The notes under the pieces were generated by a model. It ran no database searches and was not told where the DNA came from. It saw only the letters and a list, made by a program, of their open reading frames with translations. A stretch of DNA of 64,000 bases from contig JAEUJQ010000012.1 in assembly GCA_016793095.1 (NCBI GenBank), positions 1 to 64,000 on the forward strand, written 5' to 3'. Numbering within the stretch: position 1 is the first letter of the stretch; every line of letters begins with the position of its first letter. The DNA is from Myxococcaceae bacterium (GTDB lineage: Bacteria; Myxococcota; Myxococcia; Myxococcales; Myxococcaceae). The position numbers and the translations under genes are program-made. Positions 50,663-58,621 of this stretch are shown piece by piece.

Positions 50663-51850
50663 ATGGGCCACATCTACAACCGAGGTACGAGGTCGAAGCC
50701 GAACTGGTGGATCAAGTGGACGGCGCCGGACGGCACGCCCTCGTACAGGGGCATTGGTAACGACCGCCAGCTCGCCGACAAGGTGCTCAAGAAGATCGAG
50801 GCCGACATCGTCGCGGGTCGCTTCAACCTCCCCCGCGCCCCCGGCGAGTTCCCCTTGTTCAAGGAGCAGTCGGCGACGTGGCTCAAGACCCGGTCGGCGA
50901 AGAACAAGGACGGCCAGCCTGCCGTTCGGAGCTGGAAGGATGACCGCGCCCGCCTCAAGCACTACCTCGACCCGTTCCTTGGCGAGATGAGGCTGAACGA
51001 GATCCACAAGGCGGAGGTCCGCGCCTTCATCGAGTTCGTGCGCCCGAAGCTCGCCCCGCAGAGCATCCGCAACTGCCTCAACATCCTGAGCCGCCTCCTC
51101 AACGACTGGAACGAGGACAACGACGAGAAGGGCCTCGGCGTGGTGAACCCCGTCTCTCGCCTGAGCCGCGCCACCCGCAAGCGCATCGGTCCAAAGTGGG
51201 ACCCGAGGAAGACGCCCTTCCTGAAGACCAAGGCGGAGATCCGCGCCACGTACCTCGCGCTCCCGCAGATGAGCCGAACCGCGCCGTGGCGCGCGATGTA
51301 CGGCGTCGGCGTCTTCGCCGGCCCCCGCCCCGAGGAGATCCGCGCCCTCAAGTGGTCAGACTTCGACTTCAACACCCGTCTCCTCCACATCCAGCGAACG
51401 GTGGAAGGACCGCTCAAGGACGACGAGTCGCGGCATGTGGTGATGACCGACACGCTGGTGGAGGTGCTGACGGAGTGGCGGCGGGTGTCCCAGCCCGAGA
51501 GCGAGACGAGCTGGTGCTTCCCCTCGACCGGCCACCGGGGAACGTTCGTGAAGCCGCACAATATGGCCGCCGCGCTGAGGGAGGCCCTCAAAACCGTTGG
51601 CAAAGCGGAACTGACTTGGTATCAGGCGACGCGCCACACCTTCGGCAGTCACTGGGTGATGGACGGTGGCAGCTTGGAAAAGCTGAGGGTTGTCCTCGGC
51701 CATTCGACAACGGAAGTGACCCTCCGGTACGCGCATCTCGTGCCGGGGCAGTTCACGGAGGACGAGCGCCGACTGGTGACGGTCTCGCTCACCGAGGGCG
51801 AAGTGGTCGAGTTGGACAGGGCGAGGGCGAAGAAGAGGGCGGGTACGTAG
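50663..51850 (+). CDS. Tyrosine integrase
   Basis: A 395-residue phage-type integrase. The N-terminal part contains an arm-binding AP2-like region (MGHIYNRGTRSKPNWWIKW), then a SAM-like core-binding domain at about 65-160. The catalytic domain has Arg in GPRPEEIRALKW at about 219-230, the box QATRHTFGSHW at about 320-330 where Gln-x-x-Arg replaces the usual His-x-x-Arg, and LGHSTTEVTLRYAHL with the nucleophilic Tyr near 357. It reads toward the junction tRNA 80 bp downstream and is the obvious enzyme for island integration. Confidence 0.93.
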   Translation: MGHIYNRGTRSKPNWWIKWTAPDGTPSYRGIGNDRQLADKVLKKIEADIVAGRFNLPRAPGEFPLFKEQSATWLKTRSAKNKDGQPAVRSWKDDRARLKHYLDPFLGEMRLNEIHKAEVRAFIEFVRPKLAPQSIRNCLNILSRLLNDWNEDNDEKGLGVVNPVSRLSRATRKRIGPKWDPRKTPFLKTKAEIRATYLALPQMSRTAPWRAMYGVGVFAGPRPEEIRALKWSDFDFNTRLLHIQRTVEGPLKDDESRHVVMTDTLVEVLTEWRRVSQPESETSWCFPSTGHRGTFVKPHNMAAALREALKTVGKAELTWYQATRHTFGSHWVMDGGSLEKLRVVLGHSTTEVTLRYAHLVPGQFTEDERRLVTVSLTEGEVVELDRARAKKRAGT

Positions 51851-51866
51851 TTACGTTTCAGTTACA
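51849..51866. promoter_or_regulatory. Putative integrase arm sites, right end
   Basis: AGTTACG (51849) and AGTTACA (51860) start 11 bp apart, like the pair at the left end. Two copies of AGGTAGTTG (51878 and 51923) follow closer to the core. Together they look like arm sites between int and the attR core. Confidence 0.5.
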
Positions 51867-51930
51867 GCGGGTCGTTGAGGTAGTTGCAGGAGGCAGGTAA
51901 GTAGGCGAAAGCTCGGCCCGTAAGGTAGTT

Positions 51931-52017
51931 GGAGCAGTGGCCGAGCGGCTGAAGGCAGCGGTCTTGAAAACCGCAGAAGCTGAAAGGCTTCCGAAGGTTC
52001 GAATCCTTCCTGCTCCG
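51931..52017 (+). tRNA. tRNA-Ser(UGA), reconstituted at attR
   Basis: Acceptor GGAGCAG pairs with CTGCTCC (52010-52016), discriminator G at 52017. The anticodon arm GCGGT-CTTGAAA-ACCGC gives TGA; the long variable arm is typical for tRNA-Ser. CCA is not encoded. Its 5' half up to the anticodon loop comes from the island and its 3' half from the chromosome. Confidence 0.97.
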
Positions 52018-52053
52018 AGAGGTAGTGCGGTTCTTTGTCATCTTTTTCGTTGT

Positions 52054-52140
52054 GGGGAGATGGCCGAGAGGCTGTAGGCGCAGGTTTGCTAAACCTGTAT
52101 ACTCGCAAGGGTATCGAGGGTTCGAATCCCTCTCTCTCCG
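52054..52140 (+). tRNA. tRNA-Ser(GCU)
   Basis: Acceptor GGGGAGA pairs with TCTCTCC (one G-U). Anticodon arm CAGGT-TTGCTAA-ACCTG gives GCT. Long variable arm and GAGGG-TTCGAAT-CCCTC T arm are present; discriminator G. Confidence 0.97.
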
Positions 52141-52154
52141 CACCAGGTCGCAAA

Positions 52155-52228
52155 GCTCCCTTAGCTCAGCTGGATAGAGCGTTGGACTACGAATCCAAAG
52201 GCCGGAGGTTCGAATCCTCCAGGGAGCG
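52155..52228 (+). tRNA. tRNA-Arg(ACG)
   Basis: Acceptor GCTCCCT pairs with AGGGAGC, discriminator G at 52228. Anticodon arm TTGGA-CTACGAA-TCCAA gives ACG, the bacterial tRNA whose A34 is changed to inosine by TadA. The tadA gene starts 23 bp downstream. Confidence 0.97.
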
Positions 52229-52250
52229 CATCACCTTCTCAGGTGGCGTG

Positions 52251-52745
52251 ATGGAGCCCAGCCCGCAGGTCGATGAGCAGTTCATGCGGCAGGCGCTCGA
52301 GCTTGCGCGCGAGGCCGCCTCACTCGGTGAGGTGCCCGTGGGCGCGCTCGCGGTGAAGGACGGGCTGGTGGTCGGCACGGGCATGAACCGGCGCGAGATC
52401 GACCGCGATCCGTTCTCCCACGCCGAGCTGGTGGCGATGCGGCGGGCTGCGGAAGCCGTCGGAGCCTGGCGGCTGTCGGGCGTGACGGTGTACGTGACGC
52501 TCGAACCCTGCGCGATGTGCGCGGGCGCGATGGTGCAGGCGAGGGTCGATCGGCTCGTGTTTGGCGCGTCAGACCCGAAGGCGGGCGCCGTCGGCTCGCT
52601 GTACGACCTGGCCCGCGACAGCCGCCACAACCACCGCGTCGAGGTGACGAGTGGCGTCCTGGCAGACGAGTGTGGCACGGTCTTGAGGGACTTCTTCAAG
52701 GCGTTGCGGACGAAGAAGAACGAGACGGCAGAACGAGACAACTGA
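52251..52745 (+). CDS. tadA: tRNA-specific adenosine deaminase
   Basis: A 164-residue cytidine-deaminase-fold enzyme with HAE at residues 57-59 and PCAMC at 86-90, the zinc ligands and catalytic Glu. It converts A34 of tRNA-Arg(ACG) to inosine so that one tRNA reads CGU, CGC and CGA. The gene lies directly behind the tRNA-Arg(ACG) gene in the same orientation and before tRNA-Ser(CGA), so substrate and enzyme may be on one transcript. The start at 52251 follows GGTGGCG. Confidence 0.95.
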   Translation: MEPSPQVDEQFMRQALELAREAASLGEVPVGALAVKDGLVVGTGMNRREIDRDPFSHAELVAMRRAAEAVGAWRLSGVTVYVTLEPCAMCAGAMVQARVDRLVFGASDPKAGAVGSLYDLARDSRHNHRVEVTSGVLADECGTVLRDFFKALRTKKNETAERDN

Positions 52746-52756
52746 ATAGCAGTGCT

Positions 52757-52843
52757 GGAGAGCTGGCCGAGTGGTCGAAGGCACCTGACTCGAAATCAGG
52801 CATACCGGGAACGGTATCTAAGGTTCGAATCCTTAGCTCTCCG
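52757..52843 (+). tRNA. tRNA-Ser(CGA)
   Basis: Acceptor GGAGAGC pairs with GCTCTCC. Anticodon arm CCTGA-CTCGAAA-TCAGG gives CGA. Long variable arm present; discriminator G at 52843. Confidence 0.97.
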
Positions 52844-52872
52844 CTTCACTCCACCGGCGACTGATGTGCCCT

Positions 52873-52959
52873 GGAGAGGTGGCCGAGCGGTCGAAGGCGC
52901 ACGCCTGGAAAGCGTGTAAATCTGAAAGGGTTTCGTGGGTTCGAATCCCACCCTCTCCG
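52873..52959 (+). tRNA. tRNA-Ser(GGA)
   Basis: Acceptor GGAGAGG pairs with CCTCTCC. Anticodon arm CACGC-CTGGAAA-GCGTG gives GGA. Long variable arm present; discriminator G at 52959. Confidence 0.97.
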
Positions 52960-52987
52960 CTGATAGAGTCTTCGAGGTCGAACAACT

Positions 52988-53074
52988 TCTGGTCAGGGCA
53001 ACGCGGGGCCGTGAACCCCGCCAGGTCCGGAAGGAAGCAACGGTAGCGTTACTTCGCGTGTGTCCTGGCCGTCC
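52988..53074 (+). ncRNA. ffs: Signal recognition particle RNA (small bacterial 4.5S type)
   Basis: The Ffh-binding hairpin is clear: CCAGGTCCGGAAGGAAGCAA (53021-53040) with the conserved GGAA tetraloop region and AGCA internal loop. GGTCAGGGCA (52991-53000) pairs with TGTCCTGGCC (53061-53070) to close the hairpin. It lies 28 bp after tRNA-Ser(GGA) and just before a terminator. The exact ends are estimated. Confidence 0.92.
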
Positions 53075-53082
53075 TTTGAATG

Positions 53083-53120
53083 AGAGCCGCTCCCTTCACG
53101 GGGAGCGGCTCTTCGTCTTT
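53083..53120 (+). terminator. Rho-independent terminator after ffs
   Basis: AGAGCCGCTCCC (53083-53094) and GGGAGCGGCTCT (53101-53112) form a perfect 12-bp stem with a 6-nt loop, followed by TCGTCTTT. It ends the tRNA/ffs transcript and could also serve the convergent gene from 53132. Confidence 0.9.
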
Positions 53121-53131
53121 CCGCGAGCGGC

Positions 53132-54700
53132 TCAGCGCGAGGCGCGGGCGAAGTACCAGGCCTCGCCGTCCATCTCGACGAGCGAGAAGCCGGCGCCCTC
53201 GAAGAGCTGCTTCGCGTGCCCGTAGCGCTCCGGGTCCATGGGCCCCGCGAGGATGACGCGGTTGAGCATGGGGAGCTGCTGCGCGGCCTGAAAGCAGGGC
53301 TCCTCTGGGAAGTCGCAGGTGCACCACCAGCGAGACGCGGTCGCCGATGGATCCTGGTTGCGCATGAAGAGGTTGCTGCCGTTGGACCAGAAGGCGCCTC
53401 CTGAACCCCAGAGGCCCTCGTTCATCACCACCAGCCCGGTGCCTTCGCGGCTGGCGCGCGCGGTGAGGCGGAAGAGCTCAGGGCGTTCGGGCAGAAAGCC
53501 GGTGCGTGCCCACGCCGGAACCGCCCCCAGCGGCATCAGCGCCGGCACCGCGGGCAGCAGCGTCGCCACCACGACGACGACCACCAGGGCGCGGGCGCCG
53601 ACCGTCTTCATCCACGCGGCCGGAGCCGCCTCGAGCTTCCCGAACGCCGCCGCCGCGCACTGCGCCACGGCTGGTGCTCCCGCCACGCAGAGGAGCACGA
53701 GCATCGGGTAGAGGAACCGATCTTCCTTGTGCGGCGTGGCGCTCACCGACACGAGGTACACGAGCGAGGGAACGACGAAGAGCCAGACCCGCGCGCGGCT
53801 CCAGCGCCACAACACCACCCCCACGAGGCCCACCGGAGCCAGCAGCCGCGGCAGGTACGCGTGCCACGGGCTTGTGCCAAACGACGCTGACTTGCCCTTG
53901 ATGATGTTGAAGTCCAGGTACTCCTGGAACGAGTGCCACCAGCCACCCCAGCGCGCGTTCGGCAACGAGCCCCACGTCACCTTGTCCAGCACGCCCAGCC
54001 CGAGCGCGACGAGGACCCCGCCAGCGACGCAGGCGCCCAGGGCTCGCCACCGCCGCTGCACCGCGAGCACCACCAGCGCCGGTGCGATGAAGGCCGCCGA
54101 GCCGTAGCGCGTCACCTGCGCGAAGCCGAGCAGCACGCCGCCGAGCCCGGCGACCTTCCAGTCCCCGTCCGCCTCCTCCGCGTCGAGGCGCTCGAGGCCC
54201 CAGACGAGGAACGCGGCGCTGAACGACTCGCTCATCGCGCGGCAGGCGAAGAAGATGACGAGGGGGTTGAGCGCGACCAGCACCACGGCCCAGGGCGCGA
54301 AGGCGGTGCCGATGCGACGCGCGGCGAGGCGCCAGAGGGCCGCCAGCATCGCCACGTGCAGCGCGTACTGTGGCAGCGCCAGCACGAAGCGCCGGGCCTG
54401 CACGTCCTGGACGCCGAACACCTGGGCGAGCTGGAGCAGCCACGAGAACACGCCCGGCACGAACCAGTTGCGCAGCCCCACCTGCCACTCCCAGGCGAGC
54501 ACGCCGTACCCGAACGCGCGGTGCATCGCCGGGTCGAGCGACTGGAACACCTCGTCGGGGTGCAGCCGGCCCATGCGGAACACGGCCTCGAGCAGGGGCA
54601 CCGCGGCCAGCACCAGCAGCAGCCGCCAGGGCGGACGCAGACCCGCCTCCGGTGTCACCACCTCCACTGGCGCCGTGGCAGCCTGCCCCGCCTCGCTCAT
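53132..54700 (-). CDS. GT22-type mannosyltransferase-like membrane protein
   Basis: A 522-residue polytopic protein with about ten hydrophobic segments. After a first membrane helix (WRLLLVLAAVPLLEAVFRMG) comes RLHPDEVFQSLDPAMHRAFG, then GVLAWEWQVGLRNW: the HPDE...Q motif and downstream WEW block are the signature of GT22 (ALG9/PIG-B/SMP3-type) glycosyltransferases using polyprenyl-phosphate sugars. The start at 54700 gives MSEAGQAATAP; a longer open frame lacks protein character. C-terminal 130 residues are soluble. The acceptor glycan is unknown. Monocistronic and convergent with ffs. Confidence 0.8.
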   Translation of the reverse strand: MSEAGQAATAPVEVVTPEAGLRPPWRLLLVLAAVPLLEAVFRMGRLHPDEVFQSLDPAMHRAFGYGVLAWEWQVGLRNWFVPGVFSWLLQLAQVFGVQDVQARRFVLALPQYALHVAMLAALWRLAARRIGTAFAPWAVVLVALNPLVIFFACRAMSESFSAAFLVWGLERLDAEEADGDWKVAGLGGVLLGFAQVTRYGSAAFIAPALVVLAVQRRWRALGACVAGGVLVALGLGVLDKVTWGSLPNARWGGWWHSFQEYLDFNIIKGKSASFGTSPWHAYLPRLLAPVGLVGVVLWRWSRARVWLFVVPSLVYLVSVSATPHKEDRFLYPMLVLLCVAGAPAVAQCAAAAFGKLEAAPAAWMKTVGARALVVVVVVATLLPAVPALMPLGAVPAWARTGFLPERPELFRLTARASREGTGLVVMNEGLWGSGGAFWSNGSNLFMRNQDPSATASRWWCTCDFPEEPCFQAAQQLPMLNRVILAGPMDPERYGHAKQLFEGAGFSLVEMDGEAWYFARASR

Positions 54701-54973
54701 CGCGTGGCCGCATACCACCTCTCCTCCCTCGCACCTGAATTGATCGCTGCAGCGCGGCGCTCCGGTCGCAGGCCGTCGGCGTGGGAGGAGTGCGCTCCCG
54801 CGGTGCGGAGCCACCTGCGGTCGACCTGCGAGCCGTCGAACCGCCAGCGGCACGTGGCAATGGCGAGCCCACCTGCCCCGTAGGGCTGTCGGCGCCGATT
54901 GTCGCGCCACGAGGGGCGCGCTCACGGTACGGTGTCGCTCCGAGGCTCAAGGACGCCTGACGAGGACGCTGCG

Positions 54974-56992
54974 ATGACGCCGTGTCAGCACTGTGGAACG
55001 CCGCACCCTCCGGGCACGCCGAACTGTCCCCGAACGGGTGACCCGATGGCCCAGCCGGGGCCCATCGGCTCGCGGCTCGATCGCTACCAGGTCGAGGCGC
55101 TGCTCGGCGCCGGCGGCTTCGGAGCGGTCTACCGCGCCCGCCACGTGCACACCGACGCGCAGGTCGCCCTCAAGGTGCTCAAGCGCGCGCTGGGCGCCGA
55201 CCCGGGTATGGTGGAGCGTTTCCTCCGTGAGGCCCGCGCCGCCGCCGCCGTGGGCAGCGATCACATCGTGCGCGTGCTCGACGCCGGCCAGAGCCAGGAC
55301 GGCACGCCCTTCCTGGCGCTCGAGCTGCTCGAGGGTGTGGATCTGAAGGACCTCGCCGTGCGCGAGGCCCCGCTGCCGCCCATGCGCGTCGTGCTGCTGT
55401 GTCTCCAGGTGCTCGACGGGCTCGAGGCGGCGCACAAGAAGGGCATCGTCCACCGCGACATGAAGCCGGCGAACGCCTTCGTGGTGCGCAAGGTGGACGA
55501 GCGCGGCACCGACAAGGACTTCGTCAAGCTGCTCGACTTCGGCATCTCGAAGATGCACGGCGAGGCCGGCACCAGCGGCCTCACCATGACGGGCGTCGCC
55601 ATGGGCACGCCGTCGTACATGGCGCCCGAGCAGTTCTTCGACGCGCGCTCGGTGGACGCCCGCGCTGACGTCTATTCGGTGGCGGTGATGATGTACGAGC
55701 TGCTCTCGGGCCGGCTCCCGCTCGACGCCAACAGCTATGCCGAGCTGATCGTCAAGGTGCGCACCGAGTCGCCGCTGCCGCTCTCGCAGGTGGTGCCGTC
55801 GGTGCCCCAGTCCCTCGCCGACACGGTGATGGTGGGGCTGGCGAAGGAGAAGGAGCAACGCTGGCCCTCGGCGAGGGAGTTCGGCAACGCCCTTCGCGCG
55901 GCGATGGGGCTCCCGCTGCCCGGGAACACGCCCATCCCCCCGCGCGCGACCCTGGGGGCACACAAGGCTCCCGCCGGTCCTGCGCTCGACACGCCGTCGA
56001 TGATGATGGGCAAGACGGCCGCTCCCCAGCGCGCCACGCCGGCGCCGTCGTCGCCGCGACCGCCCACCAACCCGCCCGGGCAGCCGGCCCAGCAACCCGG
56101 GCTCCAGCCCCAGCAGCAGCTCACGCCGCCTGCGGCGAACCCGCAGCCCACGCCCGCCTCGGCGCAGGGCTGGGTGGTACCGGGGCCGCAGGGAAACGCG
56201 TGGTCGTCGCCACCCGGCGCGCAGACGCCAGCCCCGGCCCGGTCAGGCGCGCAGCAGCAGAACCCGTGGGGGCGGCCTGTGACCCAGAGCCCCCAGCCCA
56301 ACGCCGCTGCAGCACAAGGCCAGAGCCCGACGCCGGCGTGGCAGACGCCACAGGGCCAGATGACCCCGACGCCGGTCGCGCCGCCGGTTCAGCCGCCGAC
56401 GAAGAGCGGCGGTGCGATGAAGTGGGTCGCGATCATCGGGGGCAGCCTCGTCGGGCTGTGCTGCATGTGCCTCGGCCTCGGCGTCGCCTCGGACGAGTTC
56501 CAGAAGCAGTCGGTGGGTCAGGCCGATCCGGTCCGCTCCGACCTCCCGGCGGTCCCCGCAGTCCCCGACCTCCCGCCCCTGCCTGAGCCCCCGCCGCTCG
56601 ACAAGGTGGCCGCACCGAAGAAGAAGGAGCTCAAGAAGGGCGCCGACGGGCGCATCGACCGCGCGGACCTCGATCCAGAGGGCACCGACCTCTACGACTC
56701 GTTGAGCCTCAAGGATCGGGCCCGCGACGAGGTGGCCGAGGCGGTGCTCGAGGACATTCCCAGCGTCGAGGAGATCGCCGACCTCGCCGCGGCCAACGGC
56801 ATCGATCGCAACTCACCGAAGCTGAAGAAGGTGCTCGCGACCGCCGATCGGCTCCGTGAGATTCAGCGCGAGCGCCGGGGCGCACTCACGAAGGAGCAGA
56901 AGCGCGAGGTGCGCCGCCTCGCGAAGGACCTCGCGAAGGGCATGGGCGCACAAGACGTGGGGTTCGGCCCCGACGAGGGCGCGGCTCAGTAG
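54974..56992 (+). CDS. Serine/threonine protein kinase with N-terminal zinc motif
   Basis: A 672-residue kinase. MTPCQHCGTPHPPGTPNCPR forms a small zinc-binding head. The kinase domain spans about 37-310 with GAGGFGAVYRA, VALKVLK (Lys), HRDMKPAN at about 159-166, DFG at about 187-189 and APEQ. A Pro/Gln/Ala-rich linker spans about 320-480, one membrane segment (WVAIIGGSLVGLCCMCLGLG) about 482-501, and a charged helical domain faces the periplasm. Such PASTA-less receptor-like kinases are numerous in myxobacteria. Its stop overlaps the convergent carboxypeptidase gene by 7 bp. Confidence 0.93.
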   Translation: MTPCQHCGTPHPPGTPNCPRTGDPMAQPGPIGSRLDRYQVEALLGAGGFGAVYRARHVHTDAQVALKVLKRALGADPGMVERFLREARAAAAVGSDHIVRVLDAGQSQDGTPFLALELLEGVDLKDLAVREAPLPPMRVVLLCLQVLDGLEAAHKKGIVHRDMKPANAFVVRKVDERGTDKDFVKLLDFGISKMHGEAGTSGLTMTGVAMGTPSYMAPEQFFDARSVDARADVYSVAVMMYELLSGRLPLDANSYAELIVKVRTESPLPLSQVVPSVPQSLADTVMVGLAKEKEQRWPSAREFGNALRAAMGLPLPGNTPIPPRATLGAHKAPAGPALDTPSMMMGKTAAPQRATPAPSSPRPPTNPPGQPAQQPGLQPQQQLTPPAANPQPTPASAQGWVVPGPQGNAWSSPPGAQTPAPARSGAQQQNPWGRPVTQSPQPNAAAAQGQSPTPAWQTPQGQMTPTPVAPPVQPPTKSGGAMKWVAIIGGSLVGLCCMCLGLGVASDEFQKQSVGQADPVRSDLPAVPAVPDLPPLPEPPPLDKVAAPKKKELKKGADGRIDRADLDPEGTDLYDSLSLKDRARDEVAEAVLEDIPSVEEIADLAAANGIDRNSPKLKKVLATADRLREIQRERRGALTKEQKREVRRLAKDLAKGMGAQDVGFGPDEGAAQ

Positions 56993-58443
56993 CGCGCCTT
57001 CAGCGACTCGATGAAGTCGTCGTCGCGCAGGCCGTGACCGGTGACGGCGCGGACGAGGTCCTCGGCGTCCAGGCGCGCGCCCCGGCGATGGACGTTCTCG
57101 CGCAGCCAGTCGCGCAGGCCCAGCAGCTGGCCCCTCGAGAGCTCGGCCTCGAGCGACGGCAGCGCGCGGCGGGCGGCGGCGAACAGCGTGGCCCCGTAGA
57201 GGTTGCCGAGCGTGTACGTCGGGAAGTAGCCGAACTCGCCCCAGGCCCAGTGGATGTCCTGGAGCACGCCCTCGAGCGGGCTCGTCACCTCGAGGCCCAG
57301 CAGCGCCTTCGTCTTCTGGTTCCAGGCCGCCTCGACGTCGCGGACCTCCAGCGTGCCGCGCACCAACCCGAGCTCGAGCTCGTACCTGAGCGCGATGTGC
57401 AGGTTGTAGGTGACCTCGTCGGCCTCGACGCGCACGAAGCTGCGCTGCACGCGGTTGACCGACGCGAGGAAGTCGTCGAGCGAGACGTCGGCGAGCTGCG
57501 TCGGGAAGTGCGCCGCGAGCTTCGGGAAGAAGCACGTCCAGAACGGGCGCGAGCGGCCGACGAGGTTCTCCCACAGCCGCGACTGCGACTCGTGCAGTCC
57601 GAACGAAGGGGCCTGCGCCAGCGGCGTGCGGAAGTCGTCGGGCGAGAAGCCCTGCTCGTACAGCCCGTGGCCGCCTTCGTGGAGCGTGCCGAAGATGGCC
57701 GAGAAGGGCTGCTCCTCGAACAGCCGCGTGGTGAGGCGCACGTCGGTGGCGGCGAGCCCGTTCGAGAACGGGTGAATCGAGCGGTCCTGCCGGCCCGCCT
57801 CGAGGTCGAAGCCCATCGCGGGCAACAGCTCCATGGTGAAGGCCCACTGCGCGTCGACGGGGAAGCGCTTGCCAGCGAGCGCGTCGGGGCGGCGCGGCCT
57901 CGCTTCGATTCCGGCGATGAGGGGCTCGAGCTTCTGGGCGAGCGAGCGCAGCACCGGCGTCAGGCGCGCGACCCGCATGCCGGGCTCGTAGCCCTCGAGC
58001 AGCGCGTCGTACCGCTCCCCGTCGTGCCCGAGCGCATCGGCCTGCTCGCGCCGCAGCGCCACCAGCGCCTCGAGCTTCGGCTGGAACACTGAGAACGCGC
58101 GCTGCTCCCGCGCCTGCCGCCACGCACCGAGCGCGAGGGCCTGGCCCTCGGCGATGGCCTTCACCAGGCGCGAGGGCACCTTCACCGCGCGATCGCGCTC
58201 GCGCCTGAGCACCCTCAGCGTCGCGATCTCGTCGGGCGACGACGGCGCCTCGCGCTCCATCCACTCGCCGACGCGCGGGTCGGTGAGGCGCTCGTGGTAC
58301 AGCCCCTGGAGCGTGGACAGCTGGGCGGCGCGCGCCGCCTCGGCTTTGCGAGGCATGTACGTCTCTTGATCCCACGTCGCGAGGTTGAGCAGGCCCTGCA
58401 GGTCGCGCAGCTCGGCGAGCCGCGTCTTCAGCGCGTCGTTCAT
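56986..58443 (-). CDS. M32 family metallocarboxypeptidase
   Basis: This 485-residue enzyme has the length and blocks of Taq-type carboxypeptidases: LLNLATWDQETYMP at about 18-31, HEGGH within FGTLHEGGHGLYEQG at about 250-265 (zinc ligands and catalytic Glu), and ESQSRLWENLVGRSR at about 280-294. It removes C-terminal residues from peptides, broad specificity except Pro. Cytosolic. Monocistronic. Confidence 0.93.
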   Translation of the reverse strand: MNDALKTRLAELRDLQGLLNLATWDQETYMPRKAEAARAAQLSTLQGLYHERLTDPRVGEWMEREAPSSPDEIATLRVLRRERDRAVKVPSRLVKAIAEGQALALGAWRQAREQRAFSVFQPKLEALVALRREQADALGHDGERYDALLEGYEPGMRVARLTPVLRSLAQKLEPLIAGIEARPRRPDALAGKRFPVDAQWAFTMELLPAMGFDLEAGRQDRSIHPFSNGLAATDVRLTTRLFEEQPFSAIFGTLHEGGHGLYEQGFSPDDFRTPLAQAPSFGLHESQSRLWENLVGRSRPFWTCFFPKLAAHFPTQLADVSLDDFLASVNRVQRSFVRVEADEVTYNLHIALRYELELGLVRGTLEVRDVEAAWNQKTKALLGLEVTSPLEGVLQDIHWAWGEFGYFPTYTLGNLYGATLFAAARRALPSLEAELSRGQLLGLRDWLRENVHRRGARLDAEDLVRAVTGHGLRDDDFIESLKARY

Positions 58444-58461
58444 GGAGCGCGGCAGCGTACC

Positions 58462-58620
58462 TCACCGCCGCTGCAGCACGACCCGGCCGCGCGCCGTACC
58501 GCTCGCGAGGTGTTCGAGCGCCGGCCCCAGCTGGTCGAAGGGGAACGTCTTGTCCACCTGCACCGTGAGGCCGGCTGCCGCGACGGCCTCGAGCGAGAGC
58601 CCCGTCGACGCCGCCGCGCG
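58462..58620 (-). pseudogene. 3' fragment of a quinone oxidoreductase/MDR gene
   Basis: Read leftward the sequence encodes LEAVAAAGLTVQVDKTFPFD, then QLGPALEHLASGTARGRVVL and a stop at 58462-58464. This is the C-terminal end of zinc-type or quinone-oxidoreductase medium-chain dehydrogenases. Everything upstream of about 58620 is missing. Adjacent on the other side is a LysR gene fragment in the opposite direction. Confidence 0.75.
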
Positions 58621-58621
58621 C

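Larger units (their letters stand above)
18129..51969. mobile_element. 34-kb integrative genomic island in tRNA-Ser(UGA)
   Basis: The element is bounded by a 23-nt identical core (18129-18151 and 51947-51969) within the 5' half of a tRNA-Ser gene. At its right end lie a tyrosine integrase and an excisionase-like gene reading toward the junction. Inside are an XRE regulator, a PrimPol/P4-type primase-helicase, two serine-recombinase-like proteins, and about 30 cargo genes with many defence-type domains. I find no relaxase, T4SS, capsid, portal, terminase or tail genes. It may therefore move by host conjugation, transduction or a helper, or be immobile. Removing it would place serS directly before the serine tRNA cluster. 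Confidence 0.93.

Noticed and set aside
18152-51930. Conjugative element (ICE)
   Set aside because: I found no relaxase, coupling protein or type IV secretion genes in any frame inspected.
54701-54925. N-terminal extension of the GT22 protein
   Set aside because: The extra 75 residues are Arg/Pro-rich without a membrane pattern; the ATG at 54700 precedes the first clear helix.
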